Source: Pigmentiphaga sp. NML080357 (GTDB lineage: Bacteria; Pseudomonadota; Gammaproteobacteria; Burkholderiales; Burkholderiaceae_B). Taken from it: DNA of 64,000 nt. The position numbers and the translations under genes were made by a program. The notes below the pieces were generated by a model. That model was not told the DNA's origin. It saw only the letters and a list, made by a program, of their open reading frames with translations, and searched no databases. Shown here piece by piece: positions 53,538-62,453 of the stretch. Each line of letters begins with the position of its first letter. The stretch's first letter is position 1. Location: NCBI RefSeq assembly GCF_002188465.1, contig NZ_NINW01000049.1, forward strand, positions 62,001 to 126,000, in the 5' to 3' direction.

Positions 53538-54470
53538 ATGGCATCCGACGTGATCGCTCCCTGGGTGGCCGACATCCACTTGCTGACCGTATTGGCCGAG
53601 ACGCGCAGCTTCACCCAGACCGCGCGCCGGCTCGGCCTCTCCAAGGCCTCGGTGAGCATGCGCATCGGCGCGCTGGAACGCGCGGCCGGCGTGCCGCTGG
53701 TCCAGCGCACCACGCGCTCGGTGGGGCTTACCGAAGCCGGACGCCAGCTGGTGGCCGACGCGGCGCCGGCGTTCGAACGCATCGACGCCGGCTTCATCGC
53801 GGTCAAGGATCTCTCCGGCACGCCGCGCGGCACGGTCCGGGTCACGGCCCCGGTGGCGCTGGGCCGGCAGCACGTCGCGCCGCAACTGGCGCCGTTCATC
53901 CGCCGCTATCCCGACGTGCGCATCCACCTGGACCTGACCGACCGTTTCGTGAACCTGGCCCAGGAGGGCTACGACCTGGCCATCCGCCACACCGGCGCGG
54001 CGCCGGAAAGCTACGTGGCCTGGCCATTGTGCGAGACGCGCTCGCTGCTGGTGGCGAGCCCCGCCTACCTGCGCCGGCGCGGGACGCCCCGGCACCCGCG
54101 CGACCTGGCGACGCACGATTGCCTGCTGTACCTGGGCACCGGCGCGGATACCTGGACCTTCGTTCCCGCCGGTGGCGCGGACGCCGATCCTTTGTCCGTG
54201 CCGGTGCAAGGCCCCTTCAAGGCCAACAACAGCGAGGTCCTGCGCGACGCCGTCCTGGACGGACTGGGCATCGGCCTGCTGCCCGACTTCAGCGCCGCAC
54301 CCGCCATGCGCCGGCTCAAGCCGGTGCTGCCGGACTGGCGCGTACACGGTTTTTTCGGCAACCGGCTGTACGCCCTGCGCCCCTGGGCGCCGCAGGTGCC
54401 GCGCGCGGTGCAGTGCTTCGTGCAGCATCTGCGCGAATCGCTGGCGCCGGGCTTTCCGCTGCCGGAGTAG
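53538..54470 (+). CDS. LysR family regulator, divergent from mmsA
   Basis: This 310-residue protein has a helix-turn-helix (LLTVLAETRSFTQTARRLGLSKASVSMRIGALERAAGVPLVQRTTRSVGLTEAG) and an effector domain (PRGTVRVTAPVALGRQHVAPQLAPFIRRYPDV) of the CrgA-like type. It most likely controls mmsA and itself through the dyad at 53504. Confidence 0.9.
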   Translation: MASDVIAPWVADIHLLTVLAETRSFTQTARRLGLSKASVSMRIGALERAAGVPLVQRTTRSVGLTEAGRQLVADAAPAFERIDAGFIAVKDLSGTPRGTVRVTAPVALGRQHVAPQLAPFIRRYPDVRIHLDLTDRFVNLAQEGYDLAIRHTGAAPESYVAWPLCETRSLLVASPAYLRRRGTPRHPRDLATHDCLLYLGTGADTWTFVPAGGADADPLSVPVQGPFKANNSEVLRDAVLDGLGIGLLPDFSAAPAMRRLKPVLPDWRVHGFFGNRLYALRPWAPQVPRAVQCFVQHLRESLAPGFPLPE

Positions 54471-54507
54471 GCGCGGCGCCACCGCGTGGTGGGGTTGTCT
54501 CCCGGCG

Positions 54508-55341
54508 TCAGGCCGCCGCGCGGTCCTCGAGCATGAAGGCCAGCGCCTGGGCGCATGGCTGCGCCACCTTCAGGGACAACAGATCGTCGGCGCGGGTACG
54601 GCCCACGTTGACCGCGGCCACGGGCAAGCCCGCCGCGGCGCCGGCGCGTACATAGCGATAGCCGGAATGCACCATCAGCGAGGACCCCACCACCAGGATG
54701 GCATCGGCCGCCTCCAGCGCGCGCAGCACCGTCGCCACCCTGGTGGCGGGCACCTGCTCGCCGAAGAACACCACGTCCGGCTTCAGGATGCCGCCACAGG
54801 CGGGACAGGGCGGCACCGCGAAGCGCGAGAAATCCGCAACCTCCAGATCGGCGTCGCCATCGGGCGCATCCGCCGCCTCCAGCGCCACCCAACCCGGGTT
54901 CATCGCCTCCATGCGCTGCTGGAACCCCGCGCGCGCTTCACGATGCGCACACTCCATGCAACGGACTTCGTCCAACCGCCCGTGCAGGTCGACCACCGCG
55001 CGGCTGCCGGCGGCCTGGTGCAGGCCATCGACATTCTGGGTGACCAGCAGCCCCACCTTCCCCGCCGCCTCGAGCCGCGCCAGGGCCCGGTGCGCATCAT
55101 TCGGCCCCGCCTTGCCAAAGCGCCGCCATCCCACCATGCTGCGCGCCCAGTAACGCGACCGAGCGAGCCCGCTGCCCATGAACGCCTGGAAATCGATAGG
55201 CGGCGTCCGCTTCCACCGGCCATCGGCATCCCGGTAATCGGGAATCCCCGAATCCGTGCTGCATCCGGCCCCCGTCAGCACGAACAACCGCTCATGGCGG
55301 GCAACGAACTCGGCAAGCGCGGAAACGGAAGATGCATCCAT
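54508..55341 (-). CDS. NAD-dependent protein deacetylase (sirtuin)
   Basis: This 277-residue Sir2-family protein has GAGCSTDSGIPDYRDADGRW, the catalytic histidine in VDLHGRLDEVRCMEC, TQNVDGLHQAAG, GGILKPDVVFFGE and VVGSSLMVHSGYRYV. Two cysteine pairs (CMEC, CPAC) form the zinc site. It removes acyl groups from lysines using NAD. An upstream in-frame extension to 55476 has no ribosome site. It faces away from the candidate origin. Confidence 0.9.
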   Translation of the reverse strand: MDASSVSALAEFVARHERLFVLTGAGCSTDSGIPDYRDADGRWKRTPPIDFQAFMGSGLARSRYWARSMVGWRRFGKAGPNDAHRALARLEAAGKVGLLVTQNVDGLHQAAGSRAVVDLHGRLDEVRCMECAHREARAGFQQRMEAMNPGWVALEAADAPDGDADLEVADFSRFAVPPCPACGGILKPDVVFFGEQVPATRVATVLRALEAADAILVVGSSLMVHSGYRYVRAGAAAGLPVAAVNVGRTRADDLLSLKVAQPCAQALAFMLEDRAAA

Positions 55342-55479
55342 ACAAGACCCCACAGGCAGGAACCAAGCATACCCCCCAATCCTCCTTCCCACTCCAAGCC
55401 CGCAGACATGACAGCGAAAATCAAAACCAATCCAAAAGAACGCTACCCCCACCAGCCTGGTAGTACCGCAGGGCACAGC

Positions 55480-55545
55480 GGATCCGGCTCCGCCGGTCCG
55501 TAAGTAGAGCCCCCTGGGGGGCGCGCGTCAGCGCGTAGGGGGGGC
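55480..55545. repeat. Dispersed GC-rich repeat element
   Basis: GGATCCGGCTCCGCCGGTCC (55480-55499) is a near-palindrome, followed by CCCCCTGGGGGG and GCGCG-TCA-GCGCG stems. A shorter relative occurs at 58046-58069. Similar strings recur between genes in Bordetella and Achromobacter to my knowledge, where they act as extragenic palindromes. Confidence 0.55.
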
Positions 55546-55800
55546 TGTGGATAACCTCTAGGAAGCACCGTTGTGCACAATCTGTTGGCCCTTTCTGGAT
55601 AACTCCGCTTTTTCTCCGGACCGAAAAACTTGTTCGACTTGGGGGTACACCATGTGGGCAAGGTTATCCACATGCCTAAAAAGTAGGCAAGGCATTGAAT
55701 CGAAAAGGAATTTTCCGCGAGGAAAAGTTATCCACAGGCTCCTATTACCTACTACGAGTGGGATAGATAGTTTTAGGTTAAAGCCCAAAACATTTTTCTT
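55546..55800. other. Candidate replication origin (DnaA-box cluster)
   Basis: Three perfect DnaA boxes (TTATCCACA) lie at 55664-55672 and 55728-55736 on the plus strand and 55546-55554 on the minus strand. Near matches are TTGTGCACA at 55571-55579 and TTATCCAGA (minus) at 55594-55602. Five bases after the last box, CTATTACCTACTAC (55742-55755) resembles the DnaA-trio element of known bacterial origins, followed by an AT-rich stretch (about 55761-55800). The 55342-55925 gap has no gene. Neither dnaA nor mnmG is in the window, so a DnaA-titration site is the alternative. Confidence 0.6.
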
Positions 55801-55925
55801 CCTACCACGACGACGGACCGCCAGCGGTCCCTTCGGGTCCTCCGCGGTCCGGTTGACCCTGCCGGGGCGAACACCTAGCATCCCATTCGCTTCCATGCCT
55901 CTATATCTATATAAACAAGCCCGCC

Positions 55926-56594
55926 ATGCGCATCCTGTTGGTTGAAGACGAACCCGAACTCGCCCGGTGGCTGTCCGGCACCCTGGCCAGGCACGCCGGA
56001 TTCGTCGTGGAATGGGCGAACGACGGGGTCATTGCGGAAAAACGGCTGCAAATGGAGGATTTCGACGCGATCGTCCTGGACCTGGGCTTGCCGGGCCTGG
56101 ATGGCCATGGCCTGCTCGCCAAGCTGCGAGCCCGTGACGACCGTACGCCCGTACTGATATTGACCGCGCGCGATTCGCTGACTGAGCGGGTAAGTACCCT
56201 GCACGAGGGCGCCGACGACTTCCTTCCGAAGCCCTTCAACGTCGCGGAACTGGAGGCAAGGCTGGTGGCCTTGATCCGCCGCAGCCGCGGACGGGAACAC
56301 CCCCGCCTGGCCTGCGGTCCGCTGACTTTCGATGCCGCCGCGCAAAAATTCCTGCTCGGCAGCCAGGTGCTGGCCCTTTCCCCGCGCGAACACGCGGTAT
56401 TGCGGGCGCTGATCCAGCGCAGCGGCGAGCCCGTGACCAAGCAGCAGATCCTGGACCGGGTGTTCAGCGATGACCAGGACGTCGGCCCCGACGCGATCGA
56501 AGTGCTCATCCACCGGCTGCGCAAGCGTCTGGGAGACACCGGCGTGCAGATCGTGACGCTGCGCGGCCTGGGTTATTGCCTGGAGCCGGCATGA
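55926..56594 (+). CDS. tctD: OmpR-family response regulator TctD
   Basis: This 222-residue protein has a receiver domain (ILLVEDEPELARWLSGTL, Asp in IVLDLGLPGLDGHG, Lys in FLPKPFNVAEL) and a winged-helix domain (LSPREHAVLRALIQRSGEPVTKQQILDRVF, IEVLIHRLRKRLGD, LRGLGYCLEP). It overlaps the kinase gene by four bases. With TctE it senses tricarboxylates and activates tctCBA; a direct repeat at 58091 is its likely target. Confidence 0.9.
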   Translation: MRILLVEDEPELARWLSGTLARHAGFVVEWANDGVIAEKRLQMEDFDAIVLDLGLPGLDGHGLLAKLRARDDRTPVLILTARDSLTERVSTLHEGADDFLPKPFNVAELEARLVALIRRSRGREHPRLACGPLTFDAAAQKFLLGSQVLALSPREHAVLRALIQRSGEPVTKQQILDRVFSDDQDVGPDAIEVLIHRLRKRLGDTGVQIVTLRGLGYCLEPA

Positions 56595-58015
56595 CGAACC
56601 CCGGCGGCGGCCGGACCAAACGCCGCAGCCTGAAATCGACGCTGCTCTGGTGGATGCTGCCCGCCCTGGCCATGGTGGCGGGCGGCGGCCTGTGGCTGTC
56701 CGTGCGCCTGCTCGACGACCTGGCCAACGCCGCCTACGACCGGTCGCTGGCGGGCGCGCTGCGCGCCATCGACCTGAACATCTCCACCGAAAGCGGCGGG
56801 CTGGCCGTTGAACTGCCTTACCGGCTGCTGCAATTTTTCGAGCTGACCGCCAGCGGCAACGTCTATTTCCGGGTGGCGACGGAAGACAACCTGACCGAGA
56901 TCGGCAATCCGGAACTGCCTCTGCCCGAACATCCGCTGCGTTCGGGCAAGGCGGAGTTCTTCAATGCGCGGTACTTCGGCGAACCGGTGCGGGTCGGCGT
57001 GCTGGCGCGCCGGCTGGATCCGCCGCTGTACGGCGCCAAGGAAGGGCAGCGCGTGATCATCCAGGTTGCCGAGAGCATCGACTCGCGCGCGGGCTTTACC
57101 CGCACGGTGCTGATGCGGGCGATCGAGCGGGATACGCTGCAGATCCTGTTGAGCGCCCTGCTGCTCACGGCCGGCGTCATCATTGCGCTGCGGCCCCTGG
57201 TACGCCTGAGCGAAGAGATCGATGCGCGCGGTCCCGACGACCTGCGGCCAGTGGACGACAGCCAGGTCCCCTCGGAGGTGCAGCCCCTGGTGGCCGCCAT
57301 CAACCGGCACATCGCCCGTCACGAAGCCCAGGCGCGGGCCCAGCGCCAGTTCCTCGACGATGCCTCGCACCAGTTGCGCACGCCCTTGACGGTACTGAAG
57401 ACCCAGGTGGATTTCGCGCTGCGCGAGAACGACCCGCAGGCCGTACGGCAGGTGCTGCAGGCCATGCATGGTGGCATCGACCGGTCCATACGGATGGCCA
57501 ACCAGATGCTGGCACTGGCAAGGGTGCACGATGCCTCGCTGGCCGAAGGCAGCGTGCCGTTCGCCCGGGTAGACCTGGTCGAGCTGGCAGGCGAGTGCGC
57601 GCGCAGCCTGCTGCCGGCTGCGCGCGCCAAGCAGCTCGATTACGGTTTCGACGCCCAGGAGGAGACCCTGCCGTTCTTCGGTTCGGCGCTGCTGCTGCGC
57701 GAAGCGCTGGTCAATCTGCTGGACAACGCCATTCGCTACAGCCCCGAGGCGGGCATGGTGACCTTGTCGGTCGCGCGCGAGGGCGAGCAAGTGGTGATCC
57801 GCGTGGAAGATGGCGGGCCGGGCATGTCGGCGGCGGACATCGAGCGGGCCGGCGTGCGTTTCAGGCGAGGCGAGTCCGGCAAGGGCAAACCCGGTGCCGG
57901 GCTGGGGCTGGCCATCGCGCAGCGCATCGCCAGGCTTCACAAGGGCAGCCTCGTGCTCGAGAACCGCGTACCCGGGCCCGGCCTGAGGGTGTCCCTGGTT
58001 TTCCCCGCGGCATGA
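56591..58015 (+). CDS. tctE: Sensor histidine kinase TctE
   Basis: This 474-residue kinase has two membrane segments (STLLWWMLPALAMVAGGGLWLSV and LQILLSALLLTAGVIIAL) that bracket a periplasmic sensor of about 130 residues. HAMP, a phospho-acceptor box (DASHQLRTPLTVLKTQVDFAL) and an ATPase domain (NLLDNAIRYSPEAG, DGGPGM, GAGLGLAIAQRI) follow. TctE-type sensors respond to citrate-like acids. The downstream tctCBA genes agree. Confidence 0.92.
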   Translation: MTNPGGGRTKRRSLKSTLLWWMLPALAMVAGGGLWLSVRLLDDLANAAYDRSLAGALRAIDLNISTESGGLAVELPYRLLQFFELTASGNVYFRVATEDNLTEIGNPELPLPEHPLRSGKAEFFNARYFGEPVRVGVLARRLDPPLYGAKEGQRVIIQVAESIDSRAGFTRTVLMRAIERDTLQILLSALLLTAGVIIALRPLVRLSEEIDARGPDDLRPVDDSQVPSEVQPLVAAINRHIARHEAQARAQRQFLDDASHQLRTPLTVLKTQVDFALRENDPQAVRQVLQAMHGGIDRSIRMANQMLALARVHDASLAEGSVPFARVDLVELAGECARSLLPAARAKQLDYGFDAQEETLPFFGSALLLREALVNLLDNAIRYSPEAGMVTLSVAREGEQVVIRVEDGGPGMSAADIERAGVRFRRGESGKGKPGAGLGLAIAQRIARLHKGSLVLENRVPGPGLRVSLVFPAA

Positions 58016-58045
58016 AGAAAACCGCGACGCCCTGACCGGGGCGCC

Positions 58046-58069
58046 GTGGATCCGGCTTTGCCGGTCCAC
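58046..58069. terminator. Hairpin after tctE, related to the dispersed repeat
   Basis: GTGGATCCGGC-TT-TGCCGGTCCAC folds into a long stem with a small loop, 31 bases after the tctE stop. It shares its core with the repeat at 55480. No T run follows, so it may be an extragenic repeat rather than a classic terminator. Confidence 0.45.
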
Positions 58070-58090
58070 CAGCGGCGAAAAAGGGCCCCG

Positions 58091-58111
58091 ATTGAAAGCC
58101 TATTGAAAGCC
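58091..58111 (+). promoter_or_regulatory. Direct repeat, likely TctD binding site
   Basis: ATTGAAAGCC occurs twice (58091-58100 and 58102-58111), an 11-base period that fits tandem binding of an OmpR-type regulator on one DNA face. It is 70-90 bases before tctC and downstream of tctDE. Confidence 0.6.
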
Positions 58112-58181
58112 GGGAATTCGTACAGTCGCCCTCGTACGGCAGGCTAGCCGTCATATCGACAACAATGAATGGAGGTGACTG

Positions 58182-59177
58182 ATGAACCCCACAGTCCGTC
58201 TGCGGGCTGCGGCATGTGCCGCGGCATTGCTGCTTGCGGGATTGGCCGCGCAACCCGTCGCCGCCGCGCCCGAGCGGCCCGAATGCATCGCGCCGGCCAA
58301 GCCCGGCGGCGGTTTCGACCTGACCTGCAAGCTGGCCCAGACCGGGTTGCAGGAAGGCAAATTCCTGGCTTCGCCCATGCGCTCGGTGTACATGCCCGGC
58401 GGCATCGGCGCCGTGGCCTATAACACCATCATTGCGCAGCGCCCGGCCGAAGCCGGCACCATCGTCGCGTTCTCCGGCGGTTCGCTGCTCAACATCGCCC
58501 AGGGCAAGTTCGGCCGGTACACGGAATCGGACGTGCGCTGGGTGGCCGGCATCGGCACCGACTATGGCGCCGTCGTGGTGCGCAAGGATTCCCCCTGGAA
58601 GGACTTGAAGAGCCTGATGGCCGCCATCAAGGCCGATCCCACCAAGGTGGTGTTCGGCGCGGGCGGCACCATCGGCAGCCAGGACTGGATGAAGGCCGCG
58701 CTGACCGCGCGGGCCGCCGGCATCGATTACAAGACCATGCGCTTCGTGGCCTTCGAAGGCGGCGGCGAGTCGCTCACCGCCCTGCAGGGCGGTCACGTGC
58801 AGGTGTATTCGGGCGACGCGGGGGAGGTGGCCGCCATCCTCGACGCCGGGGTGCCCATTCGCATTCTGGCGGTGTTCTCCGAGCAGCGGCTGCCCGGCAA
58901 GCTGGCCGACGTTCCCACCGCCAAGGAGCAGGGTTTCGACATCCAGTGGCCCATCATCCGCGGCTTCTACGTCGGACCCAAGGTATCGGACGCCGACTAC
59001 CAGTGGTGGGTCGCCACCTTCGACAAGATGATGGCCACGCCGGAATTCGCCAAGCTGCGTGAAGAGCGGGGCCTGTTCCCGTTCAACCTCACCGGCAAGG
59101 CGGTGGACGACTACGTCAAGAAACAAGTGGCCGAATACCGCAAGCTGGCCGACGAATTCGGATTGGTGCGCAAATGA
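58182..59177 (+). CDS. tctC: Tricarboxylate receptor TctC
   Basis: This 331-residue protein has a signal peptide (RAAACAAALLLAGLAAQPVAAAP) and the TctC branch pattern ECIAPAKPGGGFDLTCKLAQTGLQ, MRSVYMPGGIGAVAYN and GGGESLTALQGGHVQV. It delivers citrate-like acids to TctAB. A GGAGGTGACTG ribosome site precedes the ATG. The stop overlaps the tctB start by four bases. Confidence 0.93.
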   Translation: MNPTVRLRAAACAAALLLAGLAAQPVAAAPERPECIAPAKPGGGFDLTCKLAQTGLQEGKFLASPMRSVYMPGGIGAVAYNTIIAQRPAEAGTIVAFSGGSLLNIAQGKFGRYTESDVRWVAGIGTDYGAVVVRKDSPWKDLKSLMAAIKADPTKVVFGAGGTIGSQDWMKAALTARAAGIDYKTMRFVAFEGGGESLTALQGGHVQVYSGDAGEVAAILDAGVPIRILAVFSEQRLPGKLADVPTAKEQGFDIQWPIIRGFYVGPKVSDADYQWWVATFDKMMATPEFAKLREERGLFPFNLTGKAVDDYVKKQVAEYRKLADEFGLVRK

Positions 59178-59632
59178 CGGGCAGCCGCGTCGTATTGAAC
59201 GACCGGCTGCTGGGCACGGCGGCGCTCGCATTCGCCGCCGTGATGGCGTGGCAGGGCTACGGCCTCGAGGCGCCTTTCGCCTACGAGCCGGTCGGCCCGC
59301 GCGCCTTTCCCATGCTGCTGTCGCTGATCATCGGCCTGTGCGGGCTGTGGCTGGCGGTCAAGGGCGGCAATCCGGTGGAGCCCGCCGCCCCGGGTGTGAA
59401 GGGGCGCGTCTTCGCCGTGGCCGCGGCGCTGGCGGTCTATGCCTTCCTGTTTCAATGGCTGGGCGTGGTCTTCGCCACCTTCCTGATGAGCCTGCCCGTG
59501 GGCCGCGCCTTCGGCGGATCGTGGTTCAAGTCGGGCGCCGCCGGGCTGGTCCTGGGCGTGGCCGTTTTCCTGCTGTTCGACAAGGTGCTCGACGTCGTGC
59601 TGCCCACTGGTCTGCTGGGAGGCCTCCTGTGA
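59174..59632 (+). CDS. tctB: Tricarboxylate transporter small membrane subunit TctB
   Basis: This 152-residue protein has four hydrophobic segments (LLGTAALAFAAVMAWQGY, AFPMLLSLIIGLCGLWLAV and two C-terminal ones). It is the small membrane subunit of the tripartite tricarboxylate transporter. Four-base overlaps join it to tctC and tctA. Confidence 0.92.
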   Translation: MTGSRVVLNDRLLGTAALAFAAVMAWQGYGLEAPFAYEPVGPRAFPMLLSLIIGLCGLWLAVKGGNPVEPAAPGVKGRVFAVAAALAVYAFLFQWLGVVFATFLMSLPVGRAFGGSWFKSGAAGLVLGVAVFLLFDKVLDVVLPTGLLGGLL

Positions 59633-61167
59633 ACGAGATCTTCGGCCACCTGGCCACCGGTTTTTCGGTCGCGCTGACGCCGCTCAATCTGCTGATCGCG
59701 GCCATCGGGGCTTTCATCGGCACCATCGTCGGCGTGCTGCCGGGACTCGGACCCATCAACGGCGTGGCGATCCTGATGCCTCTGGCATTCGCGATGCAAC
59801 TGCCGCCGGAGAGTTCGCTCATCCTGCTGGCTGCGGTCTATATCGGTTGCGAATATGGCGGCCGCATCAGTTCCATCCTGATCAACGTGCCGGGCGAAGC
59901 CTCGGCCATCATGACGGCGCTCGACGGCTACCCGATGGCGCGGCAAGGCAAGGCCGGCGTGGCCTTGTCCATTTCTGCGTGGAGCTCGTTCGTCGGTTCC
60001 GCCGTGGCCACCGTCGGCATCGCAATCGCGGCGCCGCTGCTTGCCAGGTGGGCGCTCGCCTTCGGGCCCGCCGAATACTTCGCGCTGATGGTGTTCGCTT
60101 TCTGCTGTCTGGCGGGACTGATGGGCGAGCAACCCGTCAAGGCACTGCTGGCCGCCGCCGTCGGGCTGGCCCTGTCCACCGTGGGCATCGACGAGAACTC
60201 GGGAATCTACCGCTACACCTTCGATTCGCTGCACTTGAGCGATGGCATCCAGTTCGTGGTGGTGGTGATCGGCTTGTTCTCGGTCAGCGAAATGCTGTTG
60301 CTGCTCGAGCAATCGGTAACGGGCACTGCCGCGGTTAAGCCCACCGGCCGTACCTTGTTCAACCTGCGCGAAATGGCGCAGACCTGGTGGGGCACGGTGC
60401 GCGGTTCGCTGATCGGATTCGTGGTAGGCGTGCTGCCGGGCGCGGGCGCGACCGTCGCGTCGGCAATGGCCTATTCGACCGAAAAGCGCCTGGTGGAGCA
60501 GTCCGACCCGGAAGGCGCGCATTTCGGCAAGGGCGACATCCGCGGACTGGCCTCGCCGGAGGCGGCCAACAATGCCTCGGCCACGGGGTCCTTCGTGCCC
60601 ATGCTCACCCTGGGCGTGCCGGGGTCGGGAACCACCGCGGTGATGATGGGCGTGCTGGCGCTCTACAACATCACGCCGGGCCCCGCGCTGTTCGACCAGC
60701 GTCCGGAAATCGTATGGGGCCTGATCGCGTCGCTGTTCATCGGCAATTTCATGCTGCTGGCGATGAACATCCCGATGGTGGGCCTGTTCGCGCGCATGCT
60801 GTCGGTGCCGACCTGGGCCCTGGTGCCGTTCATCGTCACGGTCAGCGCCATCGGCGTGTATTCGGTGCATGCCACCACCTTCGACCTCGTCATGATGGTG
60901 GCGCTGGGCGTGGTGGGGTATTTGCTGCGCAAGATGTCGGTGCCGATGGCGCCGCTCATCCTGGGGCTGGTGCTGGGCAACATGATGGAGCAGAACCTGC
61001 GCCGGGCCCTGTCCATCACCAACGGCGACACCGCCATCCTGTGGGAAAGCCCGGTCAGCATCGGCCTGTGGGCATGCGCCGCGGCCGTGCTGGTGGTGCC
61101 CGTCACGCTGCGCGCACTGGCGCGCCGGCGCGGCGGGGCGGCCGTATCCTCCGCGCCCTCGGCGTGA
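59629..61167 (+). CDS. tctA: Tricarboxylate transporter large membrane subunit TctA
   Basis: This 512-residue protein has about 11-12 membrane segments and the TctA signatures [62 protein letters not shown] and [33 protein letters not shown]. It starts with GTG overlapping tctB. It drives sodium- or proton-coupled uptake of the ligand brought by TctC. Confidence 0.95.
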   Translation: MNEIFGHLATGFSVALTPLNLLIAAIGAFIGTIVGVLPGLGPINGVAILMPLAFAMQLPPESSLILLAAVYIGCEYGGRISSILINVPGEASAIMTALDGYPMARQGKAGVALSISAWSSFVGSAVATVGIAIAAPLLARWALAFGPAEYFALMVFAFCCLAGLMGEQPVKALLAAAVGLALSTVGIDENSGIYRYTFDSLHLSDGIQFVVVVIGLFSVSEMLLLLEQSVTGTAAVKPTGRTLFNLREMAQTWWGTVRGSLIGFVVGVLPGAGATVASAMAYSTEKRLVEQSDPEGAHFGKGDIRGLASPEAANNASATGSFVPMLTLGVPGSGTTAVMMGVLALYNITPGPALFDQRPEIVWGLIASLFIGNFMLLAMNIPMVGLFARMLSVPTWALVPFIVTVSAIGVYSVHATTFDLVMMVALGVVGYLLRKMSVPMAPLILGLVLGNMMEQNLRRALSITNGDTAILWESPVSIGLWACAAAVLVVPVTLRALARRRGGAAVSSAPSA

Positions 61168-61191
61168 CGGGTGGCCCCTCCGGTGGAGGGG

Positions 61192-62358
61192 TCAGACGCT
61201 CCGGAGCCGCTCCAGCGCCGCGTCCAGGGTGGTGTCCTTCTTGGCGAAGCAGAACCGCGCCAGCTGCCGGTTCGAGGCCGGCGCGTCCGGATCGGCATGG
61301 AAGGCCGCGATGGGAATCACGGCCACGCCATGTTCGATGGTCAGCCAGCGCGCGAATTCGCTTTCGGGAGCATCCGAGATCGCGCTGTAGTCGGCGAGCA
61401 GGAAATACGTGCCGGGGCACGGCAGCGGCTTGAAGCGGGTCTGCCGCAGGCCGGCTTCAAGCCGGTCGCGCTTGGCCTGGTAGAAGGCAGGGAGCTCGAG
61501 ATAGTGGCGAGGGTCTTCGAGGAAGGCGGCCAGCGCGTACTGCATGGGCGTGGATACCGCGAACACCATGAACTGGTGGATCTTGCGGAATTCCAGCGAC
61601 AGCGCCGCCGGCGCGCAGCAATAGCCGATCTTCCAGCCGGTGGTGTGGAAGGTCTTGCCGAACGAGGAAACGAGGAAGCTGCGCGCCGCCAGCGCCGGCC
61701 TGCGGGCGATGGAGGCATGGCGGCGGCCGTCGAAGACGATGTGTTCGTACACCTCGTCGGAGATGAGCAGGATGCCCGTGTCGGCCAGGATGCGCTCGAG
61801 CTCGTCCAGGTCGGCGTCGGCCAGCACCGCGCCGGTGGGGTTGTGCGGGAAATTGATCATCAGGGCCCGGGTGCGCGGCGTGATCGCGCGCCGCACCGCT
61901 TCCCAGTCGGGCCGGTAGCAGGGCGACTGCGGCGTCGGCGCGAGCAGCTGCACCGCGACCGGCGTCGCGCCGGCGAGCTTGATGGCGGGCACGTAAGAAT
62001 CGTAGGTGGGTTCCAGCACGATGACTTCGTCGCCCGCGCCGGCCACTGCCAGAATGGCCGTCATCAGCGCCTGGGTGGCGCCGCTCGTTACGGTGACCTC
62101 GGTTTCCGGATCGTAGGCCATGCCGTACAGGGCCCGCGTCTTGGCCGCGATGGCCGTGCGCAGCGCCGGGATGCCGGCCATCGGGGCGTACTGGTTATGG
62201 CCGGCCGCCATGGCGGCCTCGACCTTGGCCAGCAGTCCGGCATCGGGATCGAAATCGGGAAAGCCCTGGCCCAGGTTGATGGCCCGGGTCTCGGTTGCCA
62301 GCCGGCTCATGACCGTGAAGATGGTGACGCCGACGTCAGGCAGTTTGGAGTTAATCAT
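61192..62358 (-). CDS. ybdL: Methionine-type aminotransferase (class I/II)
   Basis: This 388-residue PLP enzyme resembles YbdL/kynurenine aminotransferase. Key features are INLGQGFPDFD, NQYAPMAGIPALR, the NFPHNPTGAVL loop, DEVYEHIVFDG and the PLP lysine in SSFGKTFHTTGWKIGY. It transaminates methionine and aromatic amino acids with 2-oxo acids. It runs convergent to tctA. Confidence 0.88.
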   Translation of the reverse strand: MINSKLPDVGVTIFTVMSRLATETRAINLGQGFPDFDPDAGLLAKVEAAMAAGHNQYAPMAGIPALRTAIAAKTRALYGMAYDPETEVTVTSGATQALMTAILAVAGAGDEVIVLEPTYDSYVPAIKLAGATPVAVQLLAPTPQSPCYRPDWEAVRRAITPRTRALMINFPHNPTGAVLADADLDELERILADTGILLISDEVYEHIVFDGRRHASIARRPALAARSFLVSSFGKTFHTTGWKIGYCCAPAALSLEFRKIHQFMVFAVSTPMQYALAAFLEDPRHYLELPAFYQAKRDRLEAGLRQTRFKPLPCPGTYFLLADYSAISDAPESEFARWLTIEHGVAVIPIAAFHADPDAPASNRQLARFCFAKKDTTLDAALERLRSV

Positions 62359-62453
62359 CAGCTTGCTCGTACCTTGGATGTACCATTGGCCCTCATTGGA
62401 TCAGTCTACCCCCGCGCGTTTTCCGGCGGACATGCCGGTTTCCTCCCTTGCCC

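Noticed and set aside
59452-60870. Long leftward open frame opposite tctA
   Set aside because: tctA is a clear family member on the other strand; this frame is His/Arg/Gln-rich shadow.
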